A DNA stretch of 64,000 bases from Simmondsia chinensis (lineage: Eukaryota; Streptophyta; Magnoliopsida; Caryophyllales; Simmondsiaceae): contig JAGTTD010000018.1 in the NCBI GenBank assembly GCA_018398585.1, forward strand, positions 3,045,501 to 3,109,500, given 5' to 3'. Below are positions 1 through 9,560 of the stretch, in pieces. Positions within the stretch are counted from its first letter, which is position 1. Every line of letters begins with the position of its first letter. Under the pieces are notes generated by a model. It was not told where the DNA came from, ran no database searches, and worked only from the letters and a program-made list of their open reading frames with translations. Made by a program: the position numbers and the translations under genes.

Positions 1-1
1 G

Positions 2-130
2 TGCATGGCTCTTTACAAATACCGCTATAGTCTTCACGTTTGGAGACTTTGCATTGTAGTCCTCATCCTCTTCGGTGTCGTTAGTCGCGCCATCGCTTTT
101 ATCGGCTTACTGACCGTTCAGAGGAAATGA
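2..130 (+). CDS. Possible 3'-terminal exon of a host membrane-protein gene (partial)
   Basis: An open frame enters from the left edge and ends at TGA 128-130. The first ATG is at 5, giving about 41 residues if it starts there. The peptide has a hydrophobic stretch (IVVLILFGVVSRAIAFIGLL) followed by a basic tail ending QRK, like a last membrane segment with a short cytosolic end. The final hydrophobic pattern recalls plant ABCG half-transporter C-termini, but this is a weak impression and not an identification. Several hundred non-repetitive bases follow, with an AATAAA-like signal near 548. It may be chance; it is the only candidate host gene in the window. Confidence 0.3.
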   Translation, partial: CMALYKYRYSLHVWRLCIVVLILFGVVSRAIAFIGLLTVQRK

Positions 131-660
131 GTTGGCTCAGACATCCTGATTATCAGAAAAATATTTCCATTTTCTAGTTTGTACAGAACCCGAAACCCAG
201 ATTTTGAGAGCATCCTACTGAAAATGTTTGAAAGTTTCGGCCTACCTATCTTCCGAGAGAGTATGACATTCTTTGATTCAAGTGAAAAAATGTTAAGTGT
301 ACAGAAAACTGTATAGAAAGTTAAAGAATGTATACAAATGACGAGTTTCCAGTAACATGAAAGATGGATCTGGAATTCTAGGCAGGTCCAAACGTGTTAA
401 TATTACGATATACGTACAATTTGCATAATTTTTTGTGTAACTTTTGGGGTGTCTAGCATTTTGGTGAACATTTGCCGGGAAATGTTCACATGTTCAGCGT
501 CGCTCTCCACCGACAAGCAAGCTCTTTTGTTTAGTTCAATTAAAACAATAAATTGTATGTAAATTTATACAGATTATGTACATGAAAGGTTTTCAATTTT
601 CAGTTTCAATACACGAAGGATTGTATTCAGAATTGACAGTGGGTCCAAATATAAAAAAAA
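131..660. other. Non-coding stretch, possible 3' UTR/downstream flank
   Basis: No long open frame, no repeat family found elsewhere in the window and no RNA gene are visible. If the exon candidate at 2-130 is real, the first 400 bases would be its 3' UTR. Confidence 0.3.
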
Positions 661-667
661 AAGGAAC

Positions 668-898
668 ATACCCAGTGCCTCAAGGGCTCCCGCCTACACA
701 GGGTCTGGGGGGCGCTGATGTACACAGCCTTCTCCCTTCAGGGTGTTAACCTGAAGAGAGGCTGTTTTCCTAAGCACCCAACCTGAGGGTGAGGACTTCC
801 CAGGAGGTCACCCATCCTGGTACTACTCTCTCCCAAGCACGCTTAACTTCGAAGTTCTAATGGGATCTGGTGACGGCGTGTTGGTGCCCTCTTTGGTT
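668..898 (-). repeat. 5S rRNA-headed SINE, subtype A
   Basis: Read on the minus strand, the element starts near AACCAAAGAGGGCACCAAC. It then follows plant 5S rRNA through the internal promoter region (AAGTTAAGCGTGCTTGG, then GGATGGGTGACCTCCTGGGA). After a junction reading CTCACCCTCAGGTTGGG it passes into the GC-rich tail module (CTGAAGGGAGAAGGCTG, CAGACCCTG, GGGAGCCCTTGAGGCACTGG) that is also found at the 3' end of the RTE LINE at 14028-15045. The full head-to-tail structure is present. TSDs are not clear. The 5S part is a retroposed head and not a 5S gene, because the downstream fusion and the dispersed copies mark it as a SINE. Confidence 0.85.
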
Positions 899-1319
899 AA
901 TATTATATCGCTTGTGTAGATTTTCTTCCTCGAGACATCTTCAGGAGCCATCAGACCATCACCAACGTCTACGGGACCAACAAACGGAGAGCAGCCAATC
1001 TGCTAAGGTATGGACTTGTAAGATTTAACCATTTGGCAATCCACAATCGAAGTCATCATAGGCAAAAACGGGAGATGGGTACTATCTGCCTCACTTATAC
1101 CTATCACCATTCTGGGTATGTCATGCTAGTAGCAAATGAGCCCCCTTCTTTTTTAAGTGCTTCGAGTCGCTGGATACGACATATTCACTCCTCACTCGTA
1201 ATTCTTGGGCCTGGAGCTGTGTCGGCATTCACTGATGTTGTGGGCTGATACGTGCTCAAATTATAATGGGGGCAAAGTTTATATATGCATAGAGGTCGTG
1301 AATCGTAAAGGACATGAGT
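899..1319. other. Unassigned stretch
   Basis: No coding similarity or repeat structure was recognised. The short open frame at 1033-1248 has no recognisable motif and is treated as chance. Confidence 0.3.
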
Positions 1320-1640
1320 AATAAAATCAATGTCATCCTTTATCTTTTCTCTCTTATATCCTTTTTCAGTATTTATTTTTGTTTTTTTGAAGAAGCTATC
1401 GGATTTTGCCTTGAGATCCTTGATAACAAGGATCTCTTAGGAAAAGTATTGGTACGTACCCATATTGGTTATATGGGTCTAGAGTAATAAGATAAACTAA
1501 TATGAAGTAGACTAAGCCCGACCCAAGAAGTGGCAAGGTCTATATATAAAGGTTGTGACTTATAATCGAGGCAAATAATGAAATCAATGTCATCCTTTAT
1601 CTTTTCTCTCTTATCTCTTTACTTTCAGTATTCTATTGCT
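1320..1640 (+). repeat. Direct repeat pair, possibly LTR-derived
   Basis: A 38-bp segment beginning AATAAAATCAATGTCATCC at about 1320 recurs, with one early difference, near 1577, about 257 bp downstream. The segment ends in a TTTATCTTTTCTCTCTTAT pyrimidine stretch, and each copy is followed by related T-rich sequence and CAGTATT. The AATAAA followed by a pyrimidine-rich run resembles the R/U5 part of a plant LTR. No TG...CA termini or TSD could be fixed, so only the duplication itself is certain. Confidence 0.45.
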
Positions 1641-2204
1641 TTATTTTAGTTAAGTTTATTTCCAATTCTAGATCGTATCATGGACTCAAATCATTTGCTC
1701 CTCAATTTCTAACTTTGCAGCCCCATCAGTCCCTAAGCCATTCGGGTCTGGACTTGGAGTAAGCCTAATTTTGAGATTGAATTCCTAGTGCTTATCTCAC
1801 AACATAAGAGTTACCTAGATGACAAATGACATTGATAGGCTACTCTCACTAGGTGGGTGGACCTAGATCCCGAGTTTTCATGGTGTTCATGCCCCTCGGT
1901 TTTCGAGCCTCATCGTGACCTCGCTCTCGTTCTCCTAACTCAACCTCGACACTCCATGGAGGCACAACCAATACCCATATTGGATATGCTTCGATTTTAG
2001 TATGGGAAATATGTCCCATATAAAAGTTGGTAATCCAGTATTTTCTATTATACGGCCGTTTGTTACCTTTTCTGACTGTTGCGAGCATTGAAATGTGTGT
2101 ATTGATTATCGTTATTGAATTGCCTCTATTAATTCATAACCGTTATACAGGGCTTGTTTAAGCCTACATAACGGTAATCTTTTTTTGGTTAAGATTCACA
2201 CTAA

Positions 2205-2241
<37 letters not shown>

Positions 2242-2630
2242 CCCATGGTACAACTAAGCAATATTGGGGTTTATTCTACTCCACTATTCCTTGACTACAT
2301 GTGCGTTTTGGGCGTCGTGTTAACCTTAGGGGTAAGAGTGTCATTTGGTCCTGTTTGTACCAATGGCGGTGCATAAACGACTTTAGGGCAATGATGAATT
2401 TAAAGGCATAACATCGATCTTCTTTTTTACACATAATTTCTAATTGTCATTTACCTTATTTTTCCAACAACGCACACCATCGATGGCTAATAGAAACACT
2501 GCTAGACATCGGGCACCAATTGCAGCTACTCGGGGTACACGACCCCGAAAGGCCAACAATCGAGAAGTCATATAATCATCAATATTAACACCCCTGTGAT
2601 TGTATTTTGACAGAATATATATGAATGTCG
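1641..2630. other. Unassigned stretch with a CT microsatellite
   Basis: No gene was recognised. A perfect (CT)n run of about 15 units lies at 2208-2237. The rest shows no TIRs, LTRs or protein similarity. Confidence 0.4.
2208..2237. repeat. (CT)n microsatellite
   Basis: About 15 uninterrupted CT dinucleotides, ending in TTTCTCC. Confidence 0.9.
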
Positions 2631-2648
2631 TAATGAATAAAACACAAT

Positions 2649-2708
2649 CTTTAGACCTTGCTCATAGGGGAGCCCTTGAGGCACTGGGTTTGTTGTTGTT
2701 CGTTTGTT
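2649..2708 (+). mobile_element. Very short RTE LINE 3'-end insertion (60 bp)
   Basis: Sixty bases contain only the last part of the shared RTE/SINE tail (GGGAGCCCTTGAGGCACTGG, then TTTGTTGTTGTT). They are flanked by the perfect 18-bp TSD TAATGAATAAAACACAAT at 2631-2648 and 2709-2726. The TSD proves retroposition of a fragment truncated almost to its 3' end. Confidence 0.85.
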
Positions 2709-2852
2709 TAATGAATAAAACACAATATGAATGTCTATGGCAAGCTGCCTGTTCTGCACTGTGACCGTGTTGCTAAATATATATAAAAAAAAATACGGAT
2801 AACTACGAAGATTATTGTCACGTAATGATTAACGCAATATAAAGCAAAAAAA

Positions 2853-3083
2853 GCAACATTCCCAGTGCCCCAATGGCTCCCGCCTAAGCAGGGTCTGGGG
2901 AGAGGTGGATGTGTGCAGCCTTCCCCCTTCACGGTAGGCTGTTTCCGAGAACCTCTAACCCGAGGGGTGCAACATGAGGACTTCCCAGGATGTCACCCAT
3001 CTTGGTACTACTCTCGCCCAAGCACGCTTAATTTTGGAGTTCTAATGGGGTTCGGTGCTTGCGTGTTGGTACCCTCTTAGGTT
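2853..3083 (-). repeat. 5S rRNA-headed SINE, subtype B (near-complete 5S head)
   Basis: On the minus strand the head matches plant 5S rRNA from the ACCAACACGCAAGCACCG region through AAGCGTGCTTGGGCGAGAG and GATGGGTGACATCCTGGGAA to the natural 5S 3' end, GTCCTCATGTTGCACCCCT. It is then joined to the RTE-type tail (GGAAGGCTGCACACATCC, CCCAGACCCTGCTTAGGCG, CACTGGGA). The tail ends without a long TTG run. This is one of the best copies for showing that the whole 5S rRNA was captured. Confidence 0.88.
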
Positions 3084-3650
3084 ACATAATCATCCTAAGT
3101 AACAACTTATATCTAATTCAATTAAGTAAATGGTTGAGTAGAACTATTTTTTATCCGTTGCAGTGATGAAGTAAGACTTGAGAGGAGTGACATAAGTTTA
3201 TTACGACTTTAGGGTGCATTTGATTCATCTGTTTTTAGCCTATCTTGTTCATCTCGTATGTTACAATATAACATGTTGGAAAATAACACAAATGGGTAAT
3301 CAGAAAACAAATTTGAGACAAGCAAAGACTAACTCAAGATGCAAAAATCGGAACTCAAACTGACTAGCTAAAAGTTTTCAAATAGAAGGACCTCGAACTG
3401 AACAAACTCGACTTCAAACAGGGTAATTTTGAACTTAAACATAATAACGTGAGTGAAGACAAACAAACAATAGATACAAATAAGAATCATTGCACTATGG
3501 AGTTTACCACTGCCCTAAATTGTTTTTGCCCCTACATCGATATAGACTTGATCAACTGGCATTCCAACCAAGGGTGTATAACGAACTACCACATTCTTTT
3601 CCAAGGTATCCTTGTTTGAGAAATGGACTAAAGATTGGAAAAATGAAGTG
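3084..3650. other. Unassigned stretch
   Basis: AT-rich sequence without recognisable coding or repeat structure. It may include the 5' part of the L1 fragment that ends at 3873, but no L1 protein similarity is visible. Confidence 0.3.
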
Positions 3651-3873
3651 GAATCTGATTCTTTAACTAAGGGTGGGAGGTTGTTTTTCTTTTGCTTTGT
3701 TTTCTTCTCTTTTCGCTGTTTTGGTATTGTTTTAGGGGTTGGGCTTGTCTCTTTTGTTTTGCAAGCTCCTTGTTATTTTTCTCTTCCCACACTTTGTGTG
3801 TGCTTTTCAGGTCTCTTGTTTGAGATACCGGCTTTTGTATTGCAAGTTTATCCTCGCTAATTATCGAAAAAAA
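3651..3873 (+). mobile_element. L1 LINE 3' end
   Basis: A T/G-rich 3' UTR reaches TTGTTTGAGATACCGGCTTT and GCTAATTATCGAAAAAAAA. The terminal GCTAATTATCG plus A-run is a 3' end shared by many fragments in this window on both strands (4220, 11933, 35406, 60405, 63333). That pattern is expected of 5'-truncated L1 insertions. No ORF is retained. Confidence 0.7.
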
Positions 3874-4219
3874 AGTTTCTTTAGTAACCAATAATACTAT
3901 ATATACTTATAACCGAATTCAATAAATGGTTTAAACTTGTTGACACAAATTAAGTTCAAATCCAAAAACTTCGATCCAAACCCGTGTAGCGTCTTGCTAT
4001 CTTCTGGTGATCTTTGTGTTATATTATTACGTCATGTTATATTTAGCAAATAGGTCATTGATAAAATTGAAAATAAAGAAATACTCATTTTTTTGGATTA
4101 TTAAGATATACTCTTTTGACTATATACATTAAGGTTCAAAGAATAACAAATTTATGTCTTCTCTATCTTTTTTTTCCCCCTACATGTATCCACATATCTT
4201 TATAATAAAGTTAGGGTGA

Positions 4220-4335
4220 TTTTTTTTTTTTTTTTAATAATTAGCGAGGAAAGGTTCGTGATACAAGAGCCGGCATCTCCTAATGGAAACCCGAAAGGCA
4301 CATACAATGTGTGTAAAAGAAAAAATAACAAATAT
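4220..4335 (-). mobile_element. L1 LINE 3' end
   Basis: A 16-base T run followed by AATAATTAGCGAGGAAAGG is the reverse complement of the L1 terminus. The adjoining ACAAGAGCCGGCATCTCC matches the inverse of the 3' UTR of the 3651-3873 copy, so the two fragments belong to the same subfamily. Confidence 0.7.
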
Positions 4336-4489
4336 ATCCGCAAGAATATGACTGAGTATACCATCGAAGATGGCATGCGCATCACCCAACCTCCTCCAAT
4401 CAAAGAGTGGTTAAAAAAAGTTCATGAAATGAGATTAATTGTACAACAATATAGCCCTTTATCAGATGTGTTCCTCTGATGGGGTTGTC

Positions 4490-4790
4490 TGCATGTGTTT
4501 TTTTGAGGTTTTGGCTCTTTCTTTCATGATTGTTTTGGTTCGCTCGGTAGACCCTTTTGTCTTTGTTGATGTTTTGCTTAGACTTATGGGTGGTACTTTT
4601 GTTTGTCTTGGGTAATGTTGTGGTCCAGCTAGTTGGCTTTTTTTGGTTTTGGGCGATTTTTTGTCGTGCGGATGCTAGGTTTTTCTTGTTCAGGTTTGCT
4701 TGTTGCTTTCCTTTGGGCCCTGTCCTGCACGCTTTGTACCATTTGGCTGGTATTTAAAATATAGAAAAAAATTGGAAAAGTGGTTAAAGC
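4490..4790 (+). mobile_element. L1-type 3' UTR fragment
   Basis: A strongly T/G-biased, C-poor stretch ends CTTTGTACCATTTGGCTGG, TATTTAAAATATAG and an A-run. This composition and ending are usual for plant L1 3' UTRs. No protein sequence is retained, so this is a composition-based call. Confidence 0.45.
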
Positions 4791-5386
4791 TTTCCATCTC
4801 CAAGCGCGTGTGTGTGCGGTTCAATGCTTTGTATTGAAGCTCTAGAGTTTCCCTACCCACAAAGAGTAATAAGAATCCATAAGGCCACAACTAGCCCAAT
4901 AATCTAATAGCCCAGATGAGACACACACGTATAAAGTGGTGTCTCTTCCTCTTCCTTTCCAACACAGGATATCTTCCCACACTTTTACACACTACTCGAC
5001 AGTATAAACTACCAATATGAAGTACATATTGAGGTGCACATCAGAAGTGTTAGATTTTAGATAATTAGAGAGAAAACTCTAAATATAAAAAATCGATGCA
5101 CCAACTAAAACGGAGCCTAAGAGAGCCCATAAGAGTAGGGAAAAAAGAAACGCAACAAAAAAAAAAGGAATAGCTCCTAAAGCTAGAAGCATAATACCCC
5201 GAAAACCCAGTCGCCTACACCTGCGCCAACTCTTGAAGCACTCAATGTTTCTAGCAATTCCACCTGCATATATGGAGTTAAGTCCTACCACATCGTGAAC
5301 CATACACCAAACCTCAATTTAACATTCCAAGTGATAATACTTCTAACACACTTATCACCCTCGAAAATGGTCATACTCCTTGTTGT

Positions 5387-6045
5387 TAGGCGTGGCCACG
5401 GGCCGGGCCGGGCAGGCCCGGGCTTGGCCCGCTTTCGTCAACTTAAAAAAAAAAAAATACAAAATTTAAAAAATACAAAGTTGTTTTGTAACCAAAGAGG
5501 GCACCAACACGCCGTCACCGGATCCCATTAGAGCTCCGAAGTTAAGCGTGCTTGGGCGAGAGTAGTACCAGGATGGGTGACCTCCTGGGAAGTCTTCATC
5601 CTCAGGTTGGGGGCATTGGGAAACAGCCTCTCTTCAGGTTAACACCCTGAAGGGGGAAGGCTGCGTACATCCGCCCCCCCCCCCCCCCCCAGACCCTGCG
5701 TAGGCGGGAGCCCTTGAGGCACTGGGTATATTCATATTCATTGATAAATAATATGAGATACAAATATATTTTATCCCAAGCACTAATAATGCTAAATATA
5801 TGTAATAAAATAAAATATATAATAAATAATAGTAAATAATGGTAAATAAATAACGTAACAAGTACAAATACAACGCAATTGGAGCCTAATATTTAAAAGT
5901 ACAAATTTGTTTATCAAAAAATATAATGTAAAAGTAATATAAATTTTTTTTAAAAAAAATTAGGAGGACTCCCAGGCCCGGCCCGGGCCCCCGACTGGCC
6001 GGTCAGGCCGGTTTTCGAGCTGACCCGGCCTGTTGGGCACGCCTA
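5387..6045 (+). mobile_element. hAT-superfamily MITE with 8-bp TSD, carrying a 5S-SINE
   Basis: The element starts TAGGCGTGGCCACGGGCC and ends GGCACGCCTA, giving imperfect terminal inverted repeats. The 8-bp TSD CTTGTTGT lies at 5379-5386 and 6046-6053. Eight-base TSDs and TA-rich interiors with GC-rich ends fit non-autonomous hAT elements. A second member of the family at 42863-43321 has the same interior (GAGATACAAATATATTTTATCC in reverse) and lacks the SINE, which shows that the SINE at 5490-5728 is a later insertion. Confidence 0.88.
5490..5728 (+). repeat. 5S rRNA-headed SINE, subtype A, inside hAT MITE
   Basis: Starts AACCAAAGAGGGCACC and follows 5S rRNA closely (CACCGGATCCCATTAGAGC, AAGTTAAGCGTGCTTGGGCG, GGATGGGTGACCTCCTGGGA). 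It continues through the subtype A junction (CATCCTCAGGTTGGG) into the tail module, ending CACTGGGTA. The tail holds an 18-base C run at about 5671-5689 where other copies have 4-8 C. The 5S A-box, intermediate element and C-box are all intact to the eye. Confidence 0.9.
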
Positions 6046-6620
6046 CTTGTTGTCCTTACAACGCAAAAAAGCCTTAAAAAGCATAGAGAACCACTACTTT
6101 CCTAGAATTTACCCCCCAAAATAGAAGTCATTGATCAAATAGACCTTGACATTTGGGATAACTCAAGGTACACCTCACCAATCAAAACAAACACCCAAAA
6201 AGAAGAAGGTTACACCTTACCCACATGACGGGAACCACTTCCCACCAATATTCCAGCCGATAGACAGCTCGCGACGAGCTGAACATTCCAAGCATAGAAG
6301 TACATTCTAATTATCAACATATGAAGGGGGATGAAGTATGTGCTGGCTTCTTTTTACAATTCTTATTTTTCTTCCAGGTAACCCCAACTGATGCTTCGCC
6401 TTCATGAGAGGAAAAGAGTTTGTGCACCTCACACTCAAAACCATGATAGCTTGAGCCTAATAATTTTTTCCAAAATCCCACATTTGTCGGGTTCATTGGA
6501 GGGCAAAGGAAGGCTCAACAGAAAACTTATTAGGACAGTGTAGGACCATTTACAATGGGAGATAGGGGAGGGGTGGGGCAGTCTCCAGAACCAGTCATAG
6601 AAGTGTTACTGATCGATCAA

Positions 6621-7330
6621 TTTTTTTTTCCCCCGATAAGTGGCAAGAAACGCCTTACAGAACACGGCATTCCAAACAAGGAATCCAACCCACCAAGCGG
6701 TGGCTGTGAATAGAGGGGAAAAACCTATCATAATTTTCGGTGAAGCCATAGTACAAGCCAGGGTTCTCGACACAGTGAGCCCAAAACACCCTGCAAACAA
6801 AAGGAGGTACAGAATATCAAATCAAGGAAAAAGCCAACAGGGACAATAGGAAAAGGACAACAAGAACAGGACTGGACACACACCTACAAACTGCGCAACG
6901 GGAAAAAAGAACCTCGATGGGCTGACAAAGATCAGGAAAGAAGGGGATACAAGAAAAACAAGAAAAAGGCACAACATAACTGAAAGGCGGCCAGACTGGA
7001 AGATGAAGGTAGATAAGAGCATAGCAACAGCAACAGATCTGAGGGGGATAATCACGGGGAATCAAAACCTTAGTCCATCATTGCGAAACGCTCGATCATA
7101 ACAGATTCATCGCCATTGAAGGCCAACCCAAGCTTCTTCCTAATTTCCCACGTGCTTTTCCCCTTGAGGAGTTGCTCAGCTGTAAAACTCTTCTTGATCT
7201 TGTTCCTTGTCTTCTTCTTCCCTTTTGCTTTGGTCAATTTCTAAGGCATCTTCTTATCACCGCTTCCAGGAGACATATGGTAGCCAAAGACTAACAACGA
7301 TAACTTTTCATCTTGAAACATCTTCTTATT
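6621..7330 (-). mobile_element. L1-derived element: ORF1 C-terminus joined directly to 3' UTR (copy 1)
   Basis: On the minus strand, 7265-7060 encodes a Lys-rich peptide ending in KSFTAEQLLKGKSTW, KLGLAFNGDESVM and a stop. This matches the end of the ORF in the 21530-22765 element (FTAEQLLKGKRTWEKGKSLG). The stop is followed at once by a pyrimidine-rich 3' UTR and a terminus CACTTATCGGGGG plus A-run at about 6621. No ORF2 (endonuclease/RT) is present. A likely imperfect TSD is TGATCGATCAAT (about 6609) and TGATTGATCAAT (about 7331). Confidence 0.6.
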
Positions 7331-7639
7331 GATTGATCAATGAATGCAACAATGGCAATATATTTTGAACAAAGAATAACAACGATAACAAACTTGAAAA
7401 AAAGAGACATACATACATACATATATATAGTTAAGACTAACATGGTCAAAGTTCTACCGGAAGCCCAAGTGAAAAACGAGGGGTGCAAGTTGCGTAATTA
7501 GATGGATTAGAACTATAAATTTCTTTAGGATTTAGATAGTTGGGTAAATTTCACGACTATGTACAATGGACATCTCCAAACATTGTTTAGGAGGAATTGA
7601 ATTTTGATAACTTTAAGAGGCATAAAAAGGTGACAAGTG

Positions 7640-7965
7640 ATTTTATTGTCCGAAATTACCTAGGTCAATGCTTGAAGCCCTTATGTCAAGGGCTTTGTAA
7701 TGCTTAGTTCTTAGAGGCCAAACAGCACAATGGTAGCCAAAGATGATATTTAGAAGTGTATTTATACGGGTTTTCGTTAAGTTCATATTGAAGCTAATAC
7801 TCTGGTCATCAATAAGGGTGTGCCAGATGGAGCACAAATGCGTTGACATATTAGGACCACTGTTGAGAGCATTTGACATTGTTCACGTTTCTTATTTTTT
7901 TAGACAAAGCAATCAGACTGTAGATATGGCGGCAAATGTGAGTCATCTTTGGCAGGACCAATGAA
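7640..7965 (+). pseudogene. Retroelement RNase H domain relic
   Basis: In the plus frame, with several stops and frameshifts, peptides such as VRNYLGQCLKPLCQGL and FDIVHVSYFFRQSNQTVDMA are seen. They align in order with the plant L1-type RNase H (RVT_3) pattern: a V-R-D-G-rich start, then the C-terminal R-E-x-N-x-x-A-D motif (here RQSNQTVDMAANVSH). The catalytic D of the last motif is retained. Which LINE it came from cannot be told. Confidence 0.45.
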
Positions 7966-8611
7966 CTGTACACGAAAAAATAATAGAGAATATCAAAAGA
8001 TAACATAGAAGTCAGAAAGATGATGTGATACTGATGATATAATCAATGCTTTTTTTTATTCTTTTTCCATGAATTTTGACCTATGTTCTTGTCAAATATT
8101 TTATTTTTATTGTATACATATATTATGCCCATTTTTTCCTCCAAATATACAGCCATTTCAAATTATTTCTGCCTCAAAAAAAAAAGGTAAAATTAATGGA
8201 TTCAACCAAATGTTCATTTGAGTGTCGTTTTCTACAGCATTGTCATATCCACTATAGTAGGAGGCTTTGAAAACTTTGTGTGTCACATTAACTACTTTTT
8301 TTTTTTTTTGTAAGAAAAGATGAAAGGCTTCTCCGATACAACAATAACAATTTAGTGCTCTCCTGTCAAGGCAGGATTTGAGGAGGGTAAAATGTACGCG
8401 GTCTTACATCTATATAGTGCAATTTTGTAGAGAGACTATTTTGAAGAGCCCCCAACCTAAAAAGAATGGGGGAAAAAAAAAAAACGAATACCAATTGACA
8501 ATACACACAGAAACAAATGAGGTGCAACATTGTCAAATCTAGATCATGAAAGAGTGTAGTCTTGAGATCCTAGTTTTACAGAATGTTCTGCAACAAAATT
8601 TACTTCTCTAC
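7966..8611. other. Unassigned AT-rich stretch
   Basis: No gene is visible. A 13-base T run near 8297 may be the inverted poly(A) of a decayed retroposon, but the sequence beside it does not match the L1 termini seen elsewhere. Confidence 0.3.
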
Positions 8612-8903
8612 TATTGAAGAACTAATAGTCCTAAAAGTTTAAGCTAATGGGTGGAGGTTTATGAATGATTTAATACTCTAACATACTTTCTCATGCAAAT
8701 GTCCATCGGGTTTGATGTGTGGATGATACACAGACCCTCCAATACCACGTGCTCGAAATATATTGATACTTAGAGTGGGGGTAGATGGGATTCAAACTCG
8801 TGATCTTCTGGTGAACAAAACTCTGATACCATGTCAAAGAACCAAATATTCTTAAAGCTTTAAACTGATATGTTATGGTTTATGGATAATTTTGTGCTCT
8901 AAC
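8612..8903 (-). mobile_element. TRIM-like miniature LTR retrotransposon (complete unit)
   Basis: Two direct repeats of about 72 bp (8612-8683 and 8832-8903) flank a 148-bp interior. On the minus strand the right repeat ends in TTTGACA and is followed at once by TGGTATCAGAG, the primer-binding-site sequence complementary to the 3' end of initiator tRNA-Met. The other end of the interior is a weakened purine tract before the second repeat. Ends of the type TGTTAGAG...TTGACA are clearer in the sister array at 15294-16161. No ORF. The whole unit is only about 292 bp. Confidence 0.72.
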
Positions 8904-9354
8904 GTGTACAAATACTAAGAAAACTAACTACACTGAAAAATAACATTAATATTTAGAATTCGCTAATAAAAAAGAAATTCCATTTCCATGGGAATAAACT
9001 TTGAAGGTTGTGGGGTGTCCCAAAGAGATCTAAGAGGTGGGGACACACATAAGATCTCCTGCCACGCAACCATCAATAGGGATGGTACCCTAAACCCTTT
9101 AGTGGTGCTGCCCTTGTTAACCCCACCACTTTTTAGGGCATCCCGTTTGACAATACATGTGGTTGATAATTTTACTTAAATTTACTGAATACAGAAATGT
9201 TCATTTCGGGTTCAAATATGGTGTATTCATTTTAACTGATTTAGATAAGATGTTTATAATTAGATGATGGTTTGATCAGTTTTGAGTAAAGTGAAATTCA
9301 TACCCACTAACCAACCAAGGCGTGCTAGTGATATATGTAGCCTAAGAAACAAGA
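8904..9354. other. Unassigned stretch
   Basis: The 63-codon open frame at 8988-9179 has no recognisable motif. No repeat structure is seen. Confidence 0.3.
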
Positions 9355-9560
9355 AACTCTAAACTTCTTGGATTGACTTGGTGATAAAAATTCCCGATCG
9401 CTTTTGGTTCGATTCCAAGATCGAAGTTCATCAAACCCCTCTCCCCAAGTTACTATCCATGTCTGAAAACGACAATATAGAAACCCTCCTTTGGGTTAGA
9501 TTACAGTTTCATTTCGCCCTCCCTATCGCCTATCACCCCTAACATTCAAGTGTAACATTA
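9355..9560 (+). repeat. Possible tRNA-derived SINE fragment
   Basis: A box A-like TTGACTTGGTGAT is followed 31 bases later by a perfect box B, GGTTCGATTCC, with GAAGTTCATCAAACCC after it. This spacing and order fit the RNA polymerase III promoter of plant tRNA-derived SINEs. The 3' end and TSD were not found, and no second copy is in the window, so the call is tentative. Confidence 0.4.

Larger units (their letters stand above)
5055..6496 (-). mobile_element. L1 LINE 3' region interrupted by a hAT MITE
   Basis: Read on the minus strand, sequence from about 6496 encodes a short peptide (MNPTNVGFWKKLLGSSYHGF...). Its Lys-rich C-terminal part resembles that of the matching region of another L1 relic at 16926-17470. 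After the inserted hAT MITE (5387-6045), the 3' UTR continues to CTCTCTAATTATCTAAAATC at about 5057. The last 200 bases (TAGGCTCCGTTTTAGTTGG) also match the 16926-17470 copy (TAGGCTCTGCTTTGGTGG). This is a three-level nest: SINE in hAT MITE in L1. Confidence 0.55.

Noticed and set aside
668..898. Cassandra TRIM LTRs (which also carry 5S sequence)
   Set aside because: No TG...CA LTR termini, primer site or purine tract flank the 5S parts. The tails end in TTG runs and target-site duplications are 16-19 bp and not 5 bp.
5490..5620. A functional 5S rRNA gene
   Set aside because: The 5S match is fused to the RTE tail module, lies in a MITE, and lacks the tandem 5S spacer structure and a T-run terminator after the 5S end. 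All copies here are dispersed SINEs.
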